The notes beneath the pieces are model-generated. The model saw only the letters and a program-made list of their open reading frames with translations, was not told the origin of the DNA and did no database searches. Position numbers and translations under genes: made by a program. A stretch of 64,000 nt of DNA from Pipra filicauda. Lineage: Eukaryota; Chordata; Aves; Passeriformes; Pipridae. The stretch spans positions 4,429,363 through 4,493,362 of the forward strand of contig NW_024104665.1 in NCBI RefSeq assembly GCF_003945595.2, given 5' to 3'. How positions within the stretch are numbered: position 1 is the stretch's first letter; each line of letters begins with the position of its first letter. Of the stretch, positions 1 through 8,714 are shown piece after piece.

Positions 1-1943
1 AGAGCAGGTTCAGCAGATGATCTGACCACATCTTCTGTGTCAGGGTGAATTTTATTTTTTTCCTTTGACTGCCTGTATCTGAAAGAATGGGAAATCCTGA
101 TTGTTCATGGCTGCAGTCACCACAACTGGGGTGAATTCCTTTCCTGGGAAAAATGGAAACCCTGTGTGGAAAGAGTGCTGTTCATAAACTCACTGCCAGT
201 GAGAAGGGAACTGGCACAGGAACACACCGCAGTGTTGATATTTCTCATGGGCAAGGAGTGAAAGGGTCTGTCCGTGGCAGTTACTCTGCCACGAGCAACT
301 GGTTTAATTGAAGGTGTTTAAGTGAAACTGTGCTTGCCAATACTGCTTGCAGTCAGTTGAATCCATGTTCTGTTGTTACAGATGCTAAAATAATAAGCCT
401 TATGGAGAAAATGCAGGAACTTCCACTTCTAGGAAACCATGAAGAAGCCAGCAAGTTGAAGTTCTTGTGGTGATGGAGAGGAGGGAGGAAGAGTGCTATT
501 TAGACCATCTAGAAAATAGTTTAGCATTACCACATGGCAAGATGTAGGATTTGGACAGTATTGAATCATACATTACTTACATACATACATACTAGGATCA
601 AATCTGAACACTTAAAGGCAATTTTGTGTATAATTAAAGAAATATTCTGTCCTTCCTGTCTCTGATGCTCTAAAATCCATCTTACTAGGCTCCATCTTAC
701 AGCTATTTCTCTCTATACAGAAAAGCTTTTCAGACATGTAAGCAGTTGCACAGTTCTCAAATATGCCAGAAGGAAAGTTTTGTAAAAAAAAAATAAAAAT
801 CCTAATTCACAAACCCTGGGCTTTTTCAATGTATAATTCATATGTCCTTTGAACAGTCCTCCTCACAGGAATTCAGAAATGGATTTAGATCAGCTTACTT
901 CATTTTTAGAATACAATGGAAGAGCACTTACCCTGCATTCTTGAAGCCTTTTCTATAAATTAAAAATAGATGCTGGGCCCAAATCAGCAGCTTTTTGCAC
1001 TCCCTGGGAAACCTGTGTGAGCAAGCCACAACAGGACAATTCTGCTTTCTTTAGCAATGCAAGCTGTATCCTCAAAAGCCTGAGAAGAGACAGAGGGTCT
1101 GTAGTGCACTTTTCCCCTGCAGCCAGGAAATAATCGCTGCATCTCGTTTTGCGTGCTCAAAAGCCAGTGGCCACAGATACAAAATGAAATGCAGTGATCA
1201 GTGTAACAGAGCTTGGGTTGCAGGACTGGACAAGCAGACATTTTATGGCAATGCTGTGTCAGTCCAAATTGCAACTTTCTGCCAAATGGTCCTGCATTAG
1301 TGGTGCCTTCTTGTGAGCTGCAGTGCCAGGAAACCAGCATCCTGGGGGACGCTCCACCCTCCTTCCTTGCAAAGGGTTACAGTTATACAGCCCAGAATGA
1401 AAAAAAAATGGAGAGTGCTTTTTAGCCAAGGAAGCAATTTGTGCTTGGCATGGGGCAGTACAGGCCACTTCCCTCTCTCTCCTCCCCCACCGACCATCTC
1501 CTAGAATCAGAAACCACAGGGTGATTCAGCGGGGTGAAGTCTGTTTCCTGGTGTGCTTTTGGAGTAGAGTGTTGCTTTCAGAGGCTTTGCCTGGTGCTTA
1601 TGGCAAAGCTTCAGACCAGCCTTTATATCCAAACAATTTGGGAGAGATGGCGAGATGTGTCCAGGGGTAACTGTGAGCTGTTACTAAGTCCCTGGGGTAC
1701 ATGTTATGTACAACAGTCATTATGGTTCATTTCTAAAGTTCCCAGAATATTACAGGGACCTGCTGAAACAGAAATTTATTTTCAGGGAGGGAAACTGAAA
1801 AATGAAGGAAGCTTTGAAATGCACTTCAAAAATTAAAGTATGGCAATTCATATTGAGAGAGGACTTCTGCCTGTTATTACCAAGCCCTACTATGAAATCG
1901 GTTAAAACCTGGGCTTTTAGCTGGGATTTTGCTCTGCAAAACT
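1..1943. other. Intron sequence upstream of the ERV (probably RHOQ intron 2)
   Basis: AT-rich, non-coding sequence. I find no exon matching the missing first 67 codons of RHOQ here. A short CATA microsatellite lies near 570-592. Open frames of up to 118 codons around 984-1836 resemble no protein I know and have no splice context, so I treat them as chance. The last five bases, 1944-1948, are the left copy of the ERV target-site duplication. Confidence 0.6.
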
Positions 1944-2210
1944 CTGCCTGTCCTAGTTAGGACAACTGAGACCAGTTCATCAGGGTATGGGTGTAACCCA
2001 AAACCTGTGTATTCTATAGCCTTCCATGCCATTTCCCAGAAACTGTTATCAATGAACCATTTACACCATCTGCCCATAGAGCCTGACTCCTCAGGCTACA
2101 GACTAGGTGTTAAGAGGCCTGTGAGATAGGAGGATGCTCCTGTCCTCACACCCTTTGTGGAACTCCCCGCCCTGAGGGAAGTGCTGAGCATTCCTGCCTG
2201 AACTGCAGGA

Positions 2211-2217
2211 TATATAA
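2211..2217 (+). promoter_or_regulatory. TATA box in the 5' LTR
   Basis: TATATAA lies 262 bases into the LTR, with the same motif at 8281-8287 in the 3' LTR. It is the obvious core promoter of the provirus, placing transcription start about 25-30 bases downstream. Confidence 0.75.
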
Positions 2218-2316
2218 TCTTGGAGTCTTGGAACATTTTTAACCAGTCTGTGGGATCCAGAGAAGGACTGCGGCTCATCGCTCTCAAACAGACTTGGATC
2301 ACCCTATACTGGACTC

Positions 2317-2411
2317 CAATCACCACTTTGACCAGACTGCAACAGCTCTCCCCCCAGCATCTCACTGCAATCACCACTTTTGACTAGACTGCAACAGCTC
2401 TCCCACCAGCA
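2317..2411 (+). repeat. Two-copy direct repeat inside the LTR
   Basis: Copies at 2317-2359 and 2368-2411 (period 51) share the core CAATCACCACTTT-GAC-AGACTGCAACAGCTC and differ by a few bases. The same pair is at 8387-8429 and 8438-8481 in the 3' LTR. It lies downstream of the TATA box, so in the R/U5 or leader part rather than in the upstream enhancer. Confidence 0.85.
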
Positions 2412-2644
2412 GGTTCTTCCCCTCTCCCTTTACTTTGGACTCAAGCGGGGCCCAAGGAACACCACGTTGTTCATGCCCCAGGGTACTGGGTTATACATTT
2501 GGGTTTTGTGGGTTAAGACCAATTGTTTGTTTGTATGATTGTACTTACTGTATTATTTTAGTAAATTGTTATTCTGACTTATAATCTCTCCTTTGAGTTG
2601 AGTTCATTTCCCCTGCTGGTTAACTCTTAAACCAGCACATTTTT

Positions 2645-2662
2645 TGGCGCCCAACGTGGGGC
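2645..2662 (+). other. Primer-binding site, tRNA-Lys1,2 type
   Basis: TGGCGCCCAACGTGGGGC begins five bases after the end of the 5' LTR at 2639. The 18 bases match the Lys1,2-type site known from spumaviruses and several betaretroviruses. Mammalian ERV-L was named for a leucine tRNA primer, so this primer type is a notable difference. Confidence 0.9.
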
Positions 2663-2736
2663 AGAGAGAGAGAAGTCAGAATCACAATTTCACTTTAAGC
2701 ATTTGTTTATTTGGATATAGAAACTCCCTGATCACC

Positions 2737-4698
2737 ATGTTGTTTGATGCAGTCACATGGATGTTGTATTTGAGCCTGTTCATATTTCCACAGATGGGGA
2801 ACTATTTGCCTGTTTTGATGCTCTCTTTAAGACCAGGGAGAGGGATCCAAATTGCTTTATTAGTATATTATGTTTATGTCATTCTAACATCAGAAGCAAT
2901 GAGTTTCATTGTAAATGTGTATTCAGTCCTGTTTGCCTGTCCTGGTTTGGGTTGCTACCTCTGGGGTTTCATTAAAAATCGTACCCAGCCCTTTGGGGGA
3001 ACAGGGGGGGATGGTTGTTTCCAGCCTCTCACCTCCTTCTTCCCCTTCAGACCTGCTACAACAGTTTTTGAAAATATTGAGTTCCCTTTTGATGTTAAGG
3101 ACAGCATAATGTTATTGTTAGTGTTACTCTGTCTGCTCTGTACTGTGTACACCATGTTTAGGGTCAGAACAGGGCCTTCTAGGGAGGTTGTCTGGACACC
3201 TGCCCTGGGAGCAGATAATGCTGAGTGGCACGGGAAGTGGGAGGACATCAGCCAGTATTTGGAGAAGTTTTCTCCTCCAATGATCTGGAAATTCACCCCT
3301 GAACAACTGCAGGATCCTGTTAGCATGATAAGACTGGTGAAGGAAAAATGCTCTGGCAGCTCCAGAGATGGCCAGCTCACAGCAACCTGCTGGGCCCTGG
3401 CCACTGCCTACCGGACACTACTTGACATGGTACAGCACTGTCAGGGGGAGGAGAGAAGGACCAAATCCGCAGGCACCACGTCCACCCAAACCACAGCTGA
3501 GTCAGAGGGAGAAAGAAATAAACCAACCATCTCCGTGTCCACACAAACCATCGAGGAGCCAGAAGAACAACCAAAACCAATAGCAGTCGCCCCTGTCCAG
3601 AAAAGGAAATCAAAGACTAAATCAGTCCGTATAGCAAATGATGACGAAGAGGCAGGACCTTCACATCCACTGGAGGAGACAGAGCCAGAAATAATCACTC
3701 GGTCCCTATCCCTGGGTGAGCTACGCGAGCTCCGGAGAGAGTTCACACGACAGGCGAACGAGTCCATTCTGACCTGGCTGCTCCGAATCTGGGATGCCGC
3801 AGCTAACGATACAATCCTAGATGGGACTGAAGCCAGACAGCTGGGGTCCCTGTCTCGAGATGTAGTCATTGATCAGGGGATTGGAAGGAGGCAGGAAACT
3901 CTCAGCCTCTGGCGGCGACTGTTGTGCAGTGTGAGGGAGAGATACCTTTGCAAGGAGGACCTCCACGTACAGCAAGGACAGTGGAACACGATGGAACAAG
4001 GTATCCGGTGCTTAAGGGAGTTAGCTGTACTGGAGATAATCTTTTCAGACGATGAAAGATTCCCTAAAAGTCCAGATGGCGTACAGTGCACCTCCCAGAT
4101 GTGGTTAAAGTTTGCACGACTCGGGCCAGAAATGTATTCCCGCTACTTAGCAACGCTGCAATGGAGGGAGGGAGAGGACAAGGTGGGAGCATTGGTTAGT
4201 AAACTCAGGATGTATGAAGACACTGTCACCGCCCCATTACGAGCCCACGTCTCATCTGTGGAAACCAAACTGGCTGAACACGTCCGAAGCCTGGAAGAGA
4301 AAATTGAAGAGGGACACCAGAAGCTAAGAGAGGAAATTAAGGAAGGGATCTTCCATATCTCACCAGGACAAACAAGAGTCTCTGCTATTAGGAGCCAGCG
4401 TTCCCCAGCTAAGGAGAGAAGGTACACTCCACGTGGCGATCTATGGTTTTACCTCCGTGAGCACGGAGAAGATATGAGGAAGTGGGATGGGAAACCCACC
4501 CCTTCCTTAGCAGCCCGGGTACGTGAACTGAAAAGAGGAACAAGTACCACAAGGAACTCTTCAAGGGTAAACGCTGCTCCAGTCTCTCGTGGGCAAGACT
4601 CCAGACGGTACAGGAATGATGATACGTCTGATCCTCTTGAAGGGACCTCCAGGTCATACCCACAAGAAGAGCACAATGAGTACCATGACCAGGACTAG
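2737..4698 (+). CDS. gag: ERV gag-like polyprotein with hydrophobic N-terminus (653 aa)
   Basis: The frame is open from 2644, inside the primer-binding site, but the first ATG is at 2737 (ACCATGT, good -3 A), giving 653 residues. In order: four hydrophobic, possibly membrane-spanning segments (about residues 5-30, 37-52, 55-78 and 124-141); a polar, Ser/Thr/Glu-rich linker (about 235-320) with two TQT motifs and a basic KRKSKTK cluster; a capsid-like helical region (about 325-480) of the ERVL type; a coiled coil (about 500-540); and a basic, Arg-rich tail. No CCHC zinc knuckle is present, as in spumaviruses, where basic boxes bind nucleic acid. A membrane-type N-terminus is unusual for Gag. 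The frame ends at TAG 4696-4698 and pol continues in the same frame. Role: structural protein of intracellular particles, inferred from position and family. Confidence 0.85.
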   Translation: MLFDAVTWMLYLSLFIFPQMGNYLPVLMLSLRPGRGIQIALLVYYVYVILTSEAMSFIVNVYSVLFACPGLGCYLWGFIKNRTQPFGGTGGDGCFQPLTSFFPFRPATTVFENIEFPFDVKDSIMLLLVLLCLLCTVYTMFRVRTGPSREVVWTPALGADNAEWHGKWEDISQYLEKFSPPMIWKFTPEQLQDPVSMIRLVKEKCSGSSRDGQLTATCWALATAYRTLLDMVQHCQGEERRTKSAGTTSTQTTAESEGERNKPTISVSTQTIEEPEEQPKPIAVAPVQKRKSKTKSVRIANDDEEAGPSHPLEETEPEIITRSLSLGELRELRREFTRQANESILTWLLRIWDAAANDTILDGTEARQLGSLSRDVVIDQGIGRRQETLSLWRRLLCSVRERYLCKEDLHVQQGQWNTMEQGIRCLRELAVLEIIFSDDERFPKSPDGVQCTSQMWLKFARLGPEMYSRYLATLQWREGEDKVGALVSKLRMYEDTVTAPLRAHVSSVETKLAEHVRSLEEKIEEGHQKLREEIKEGIFHISPGQTRVSAIRSQRSPAKERRYTPRGDLWFYLREHGEDMRKWDGKPTPSLAARVRELKRGTSTTRNSSRVNAAPVSRGQDSRRYRNDDTSDPLEGTSRSYPQEEHNEYHDQD

Positions 4699-4732
4699 GG
4701 GTGCCCTGCCTCTAGCCAGGTAGAGGAGAGGG
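4696..4732 (+). promoter_or_regulatory. Candidate stop-codon readthrough signal at the gag/pol border
   Basis: TAG at 4696-4698 is the only stop in one continuous frame from 2737 to 7893. Downstream, CCTCTA (4709-4714) can pair with TAGAGG (4721-4726) around a six-base loop. CCC (4704-4706) can extend the stem with GGG (4730-4732) across a small internal loop. A structure 5-10 bases after UAG is the arrangement known for gammaretroviral gag-pol readthrough. No frameshift is needed. Confidence 0.6.
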
Positions 4733-7700
4733 ACAATCGAGTCTATTGGACAGTGTGGATTCGGTGGCCTGGCACATCAGAGCCACAAAGGTATAAGGCC
4801 TTAGTGGACACCGGCGCACAATGCACTTTAATGCCATCAAGATACGTAGGGGCAGAATCCATCTCCATTTCTGGGGTGACAGGGGGATCCCAACAGCTGA
4901 CTGTACTGGAAGCTGAAGTGAGCCTGACTGGGAAGGAATGGCACAGACACCCCATCGTGACTGGCCCAGAGGCCCCGTGCATCCTTGGCATAGATTACCT
5001 GAGGAGTGGGTATTTCAAAGACCCAAAAGGACTTCGTTGGGCTTTTGGCATAGCTGCTGTGGAGACGGAGGAAATTAGACAGTTGAACACCTTGCCTGGT
5101 CTCTCAGAGGACCCCTCTGCTGTGGGACTGCTGAAGGTTGAAGAACAATTGGTACCGATAGCCACAGCAACAGTGCACCGTCGGCAATACCGCACCGACC
5201 GAGACTCTGTGACTCCTATACATAAGATGATCCGTGAACTGGAGACCCAGGGGGTGGTCAGCAAGACTCGCTCACCCTTTAATAGCCCTATATGGCCAGT
5301 GCGTAAGTCCAGCGGAGAGTGGAGGCTGACGGTGGATTACCGTGGACTCAATGAAGTCACACCACCCCTGAGTGCTGCTGTGCCGGACATGCTGGAGCTC
5401 CAGTACGAGCTGGAGTCCAAGGAAGCCAAGTGGTATGCCACCATTGACATTGCCAATGCCTTTTTCTCCATTCCTTTGGCAGCGGAGTGCAGGCCACAAT
5501 TTGCTTTCACTTGGAGAGGTGTGCAGTACACCTGGAATCGACTGCCTCAGGGGTGGAAACACAGTCCCAGCATTTGCCATGGACTGATCCAGACTGCACT
5601 GGAAAAGGGTGAGGCTCCAGAGCACCTACAGTACATTGACGACATCATTGTATGGGGGAACACGGCGGGCGAAGTCTTCGAGAAAGGAGAGAAGATAATC
5701 CAGATTCTCCTAAGAGCCGGTTTTGCCATTAAACGGAGTAAGGTCAAGGGACCTGCTCAGGAAATTCAGTTCCTAGGAGTGAAGTGGCAAGATGGACGCC
5801 GCCTAATTCCCATGGAGGTGATTAACAAAATAGCAGCCATGTCCCCACCAACCAGCAAGAAGGAAACACAGGCTTTCCTAGGCGCTGTGGGCTTTTGGAG
5901 GATGCATATCCCCGAGTATAGTCAGATTGTAAGCCCTCTCTACCTTGTGACACGGAAGAAAAATGATTTCCAGTGGGGCCCCGAACAACAACAAGCCTTT
6001 GAACAAATTAAACAGGAGATTGCCCATGCGGTAGCCCTTGGACCAGTAAGGACAGGACAGGACGTGAAGAACGTGCTCTACACCGCAGCCGGGGAGAATG
6101 GCCCTTCTTGGAGCCTCTGGCAGAAAGTGCCTGGGGAGACCCGAGGACGACCGCTGGGATTCTGGAGTCGGGGATACAAAGGATCTGAAGCCAGCTATAC
6201 ACCAACTGAGAAAGAGATCCTGGCTGCCTATGAAGGAGTTCGAGCTGCCTCAGAAGTAATCGGCACCGAAGCGCAGCTCCTCCTGGCACCCCGACTACCA
6301 GTGCTGGGCTGGATGTTCAAGGGAAGAGTTCCTTCCACACATCACGCCACCGATGCCACGTGGAGTAAGTGGATCGCTCTGATCACGCAGCGAACCCGGA
6401 TAGGGAACCCTAATCGCCCTGGGATTCTGGAAATTATCACCAATTGGCCCGAAGGTGAGAGTTTCGGACTATCCTCTGAAGAAGAGGAGGAGAAGGTGAC
6501 ACGGGCTGAGGAGGCCCCACCATATGACAAGCTACCAGCAGATGAAAGGCGATATGTGCTCTTCACGGATGGCTCCTGCCGCATTGTAGGGACAAACCGA
6601 AAATGGAAGGCAGCTGTATGGAGTCCCACACGGCGAGTTGCAGAAGCGACCGAAGGACAAGGTGGGTCAAGTCAGTTTGCAGAGCTTAAAGCCGTTCAGT
6701 TGGCTTTGGATATAGCTGAACGAGAGAAGTGGCCAAGACTCTATCTCTACACTGACTCATGGATGGTGGCCAATGCTCTGTGGGGATGGCTGGAGCGATG
6801 GAAAAAGGCCAACTGGCAGCGCCAAGGGAAACCCATCTGGGCGGCGGAGATGTGGCAGGACATCGCTGGCCGGGTAGAGAAGCTGAGTGTGAAGGTCCGT
6901 CACGTAGACGCTCATGTAGGCAAGAAACGGGCTAATGAGGAGCATCGTAACAACGAGCAGGCGGACCGAGCTGCCAGGATTAAAGTCTCTCAGGTAGATC
7001 TGGATTGGCAGCACAAAGGAGAATTATTTCTGGCTCGATGGGCCCATGACGCCTCTGGTCACCAGGGGAGAGATGCAACATACAGATGGGCTCGTGACCG
7101 AGGGGTGGACTTAACCAAGGACATTGTCTCACAGGTCATCCATGACTGCGAGACGTGTGCTGCCATCAAGCAGGCCAAGCGGGTGAAGCCTCTATGGTAT
7201 GGTGGACGGTGGTCAAAGTACAGGTATGGGGAAGCCTGGCAAGTTGACTACATCACGCTCCCCAAAACCCGCCAAGGCAAGCACTACGTACTGACCATGG
7301 TAGAAGGGAGTACTGGATGGTTGGAGACATACCCCGTGCCTCATGCCACTGCCCGGAATACCATCCTGGGCCTTGAAAAACAAGTCCTGTGGCGACACGG
7401 CACCCCGGAGAGAATTGAGTCTGATAATGGGACCCATTTCAAGAATGGCCTCGTAGACACCTGGGCCAAAGAGCACGGCATTGAGTGGGTGTATCATATC
7501 CCCTACCATGCACCAGCTGCTGGAAAAGTTGAGCGGTGCAACGGACTGCTGAAAACCACCCTGAAGGCACTGTGTGGGGAGACTCTCAAACACTGGGAGC
7601 TGCATTTAGCAAAGGCCACCTGGTTGGTCAACACCCGAGGCTCCATCAATCGAGCTGGCCCTGCCCAATCAGAACTTTTGCATACTGTAGATGGAGATAA

Positions 7701-7893
7701 AGTCCCCGTGGTACATATGAGAGGAATGTTAGGGAAGACTGTATGGATTAGTCCCACCTCAAGCAAAGGCAAACCCATCCGAGGGATTGTTTTTGCTCAA
7801 GGACCTGGTTCCACCTGGTGGGTAATGCAAAAAGATGGGGAGACACGTTGTGTACCACAAGGGAACCTAATTTTGAGTGAGAATGGTCTGTAA
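4699..7893 (+). CDS. pol: ERV pol: protease, reverse transcriptase, RNase H, integrase
   Basis: The frame is open from directly after the gag TAG to TAA at 7891-7893, about 1064 residues. There is no ATG near its start (the first start-like codon is GTG at 4753), so it is probably made as a Gag-Pol fusion. Counting from 4753: protease with active-site DTGA (19-22); reverse transcriptase with catalytic Asp 232 and YIDD at 294-297; RNase H with D606, E644, D668 and D738; integrase with a zinc site H765/H770/C799/C802 and catalytic D832, D891 and E927, giving the typical D,D(35)E spacing. A short C-terminal integrase domain follows. Every catalytic residue is present and there is no premature stop or frameshift. 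No dUTPase domain is seen. Together these would copy the RNA genome and insert the DNA. Confidence 0.95.
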   Translation, partial: GCPASSQVEERDNRVYWTVWIRWPGTSEPQRYKALVDTGAQCTLMPSRYVGAESISISGVTGGSQQLTVLEAEVSLTGKEWHRHPIVTGPEAPCILGIDYLRSGYFKDPKGLRWAFGIAAVETEEIRQLNTLPGLSEDPSAVGLLKVEEQLVPIATATVHRRQYRTDRDSVTPIHKMIRELETQGVVSKTRSPFNSPIWPVRKSSGEWRLTVDYRGLNEVTPPLSAAVPDMLELQYELESKEAKWYATIDIANAFFSIPLAAECRPQFAFTWRGVQYTWNRLPQGWKHSPSICHGLIQTALEKGEAPEHLQYIDDIIVWGNTAGEVFEKGEKIIQILLRAGFAIKRSKVKGPAQEIQFLGVKWQDGRRLIPMEVINKIAAMSPPTSKKETQAFLGAVGFWRMHIPEYSQIVSPLYLVTRKKNDFQWGPEQQQAFEQIKQEIAHAVALGPVRTGQDVKNVLYTAAGENGPSWSLWQKVPGETRGRPLGFWSRGYKGSEASYTPTEKEILAAYEGVRAASEVIGTEAQLLLAPRLPVLGWMFKGRVPSTHHATDATWSKWIALITQRTRIGNPNRPGILEIITNWPEGESFGLSSEEEEEKVTRAEEAPPYDKLPADERRYVLFTDGSCRIVGTNRKWKAAVWSPTRRVAEATEGQGGSSQFAELKAVQLALDIAEREKWPRLYLYTDSWMVANALWGWLERWKKANWQRQGKPIWAAEMWQDIAGRVEKLSVKVRHVDAHVGKKRANEEHRNNEQADRAARIKVSQVDLDWQHKGELFLARWAHDASGHQGRDATYRWARDRGVDLTKDIVSQVIHDCETCAAIKQAKRVKPLWYGGRWSKYRYGEAWQVDYITLPKTRQGKHYVLTMVEGSTGWLETYPVPHATARNTILGLEKQVLWRHGTPERIESDNGTHFKNGLVDTWAKEHGIEWVYHIPYHAPAAGKVERCNGLLKTTLKALCGETLKHWELHLAKATWLVNTRGSINRAGPAQSELLHTVDGDKVPVVHMRGMLGKTVWISPTSSKGKPIRGIVFAQGPGSTWWVMQKDGETRCVPQGNLILSENGL

Positions 7894-7898
7894 TGTTT

Positions 7899-7903
<5 letters not shown>

Positions 7904-7929
<26 letters not shown>
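7904..7929. repeat. (TA)n microsatellite between pol and the 3' LTR
   Basis: About 13 TA units start 11 bases after the pol stop and are followed by GATA-like units. Together with about 90 further bases they fill the whole gap between pol and the 3' LTR. Confidence 0.95.
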
Positions 7930-8006
7930 GATAGATGTATATAGTTTTAAAGGGATATAGTTTTTTAAAGGGGGTTAATTTGGGCATGACATGGATGGCA
8001 TAGAAT

Positions 8007-8016
8007 AAGGGGTGGA
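8007..8016 (+). other. Probable polypurine tract
   Basis: AAGGGGTGGA lies three bases before the 3' LTR start at 8020. It is short and interrupted by one T, but it is the only purine-rich run in the right place for priming plus-strand DNA. Confidence 0.55.
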
Positions 8017-8019
8017 TAA

Positions 8020-8709
8020 TGTCCTAGTTAGGACAACTGAGACCAGTTCATCAGGGTATGGGTGTAACCCAAAACTGTGTATTCTATAGCCTTCCATGCC
8101 ATTTCCCAGAAACTGTTATCAATGAACCATTTACACCATCTGCCCATAGAGCCTGACTCCTCAGGCTATAAACTAGGTGTTAAGAGGCCTGTGAGATAGG
8201 AGGATGCTCCTGTCCTCACACCCTTTGTGGAACTCCCCGCCCTGAGGGAAGTGCTGAGCATTCCTGCCTGAACTGCAGGATATATAATCTTGGAGTCTTG
8301 GAACATTTTTAACCACTCTGTGGGATCCAGAGAAGGACTGCGGCTCATCGCTCTCAAACAGACTTGGATCACCCTATACTGGACTCCAATCACCACTTTG
8401 ACCAGACTGCAACAGCTCTCCCCCCAGCATCTCACTGCAATCACCACTTTTGACTAGACTGCAACAGCTCTCCCACCAGCAGGTTCTTCCCCTCTCCCTT
8501 TACTTTGGACTCAAGCGGGGCCCAAGGAACACCACGTTGTTCATGCCCCAGGGTACTGGGTTATACATTTGGGTTTTGTGGGTTAAGACCAATTGTTTGT
8601 TTGTATGATTGTACTTACTGTATTATTTTAGTAAATTGTTATTCTGACTTATAATCTCTCCTTTGAGTTGAGTTCATTTCCCCTGCTGGTTAACTCTTAA
8701 ACCAGCACA
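8020..8709 (+). repeat. 3' LTR of the ERV
   Basis: A 690-bp LTR with TG/CA ends, near-identical to the 5' copy (three substitutions, one 1-base deletion). It is followed directly by the right target duplication CTGCC at 8710-8714. TATA box at 8281-8287. Confidence 0.95.
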
Positions 8710-8714
8710 CTGCC

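Larger units (their letters stand above)
1949..2639 (+). repeat. 5' LTR of the ERV
   Basis: A 691-bp LTR beginning TGTCCTAGTT and ending CCAGCACA. It matches the 3' LTR over its full length. Differences seen: an extra C in the 5' copy near 2004, two substitutions at 2099 and 2101, and one at 2246. A TATA box at 2211-2217 implies that U3 ends around 2240. An imperfect 51-bp-period direct repeat lies at 2317-2411. No AATAAA is present; AGTAAA at 2560-2565 is the best poly(A) hexamer I can find. A 93-codon minus-strand frame here is a chance frame that recurs in the 3' LTR. Confidence 0.95.
1949..8709 (+). mobile_element. Full-length endogenous retrovirus, ERVL/spuma-like (class III), env-less
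   Basis: A complete provirus of 6.76 kb: 5' LTR, primer-binding site, gag, pol, short purine tract, 3' LTR. It is bounded by TG...CA LTR ends and flanked by a perfect 5-bp duplication, CTGCC, at 1944-1948 and 8710-8714. The two LTRs differ by three substitutions and one single-base indel. Gag and pol are uninterrupted apart from one in-frame TAG between them. No env and no dUTPase frame exists. The 5-bp duplication, absence of env, lack of a gag zinc knuckle and the type of pol fit class III elements (ERVL, distantly related to spumaviruses). Class assignment is by recognition, not by a tree. The element is on the same strand as RHOQ and probably lies in its intron 2. GC content is visibly higher than in the flanking intron. 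Confidence 0.95.

Noticed and set aside
2096..2377. 93-codon minus-strand frame, repeated at 8166-8447
   Set aside because: Both copies are the same piece of the two LTRs. No known protein, and its duplication is explained by LTR identity.
2644..2736. Gag frame open upstream of its first ATG
   Set aside because: It begins within the primer-binding site with TTG; the first ATG, in good context, is at 2737.
4699..4752. Ribosomal frameshift between gag and pol
   Set aside because: Gag and pol are in the same frame, so a frameshift would not join them.
7894..8019. Possible env or dUTPase gene after pol
   Set aside because: Only 126 bases, mostly TA-rich, with no frame.
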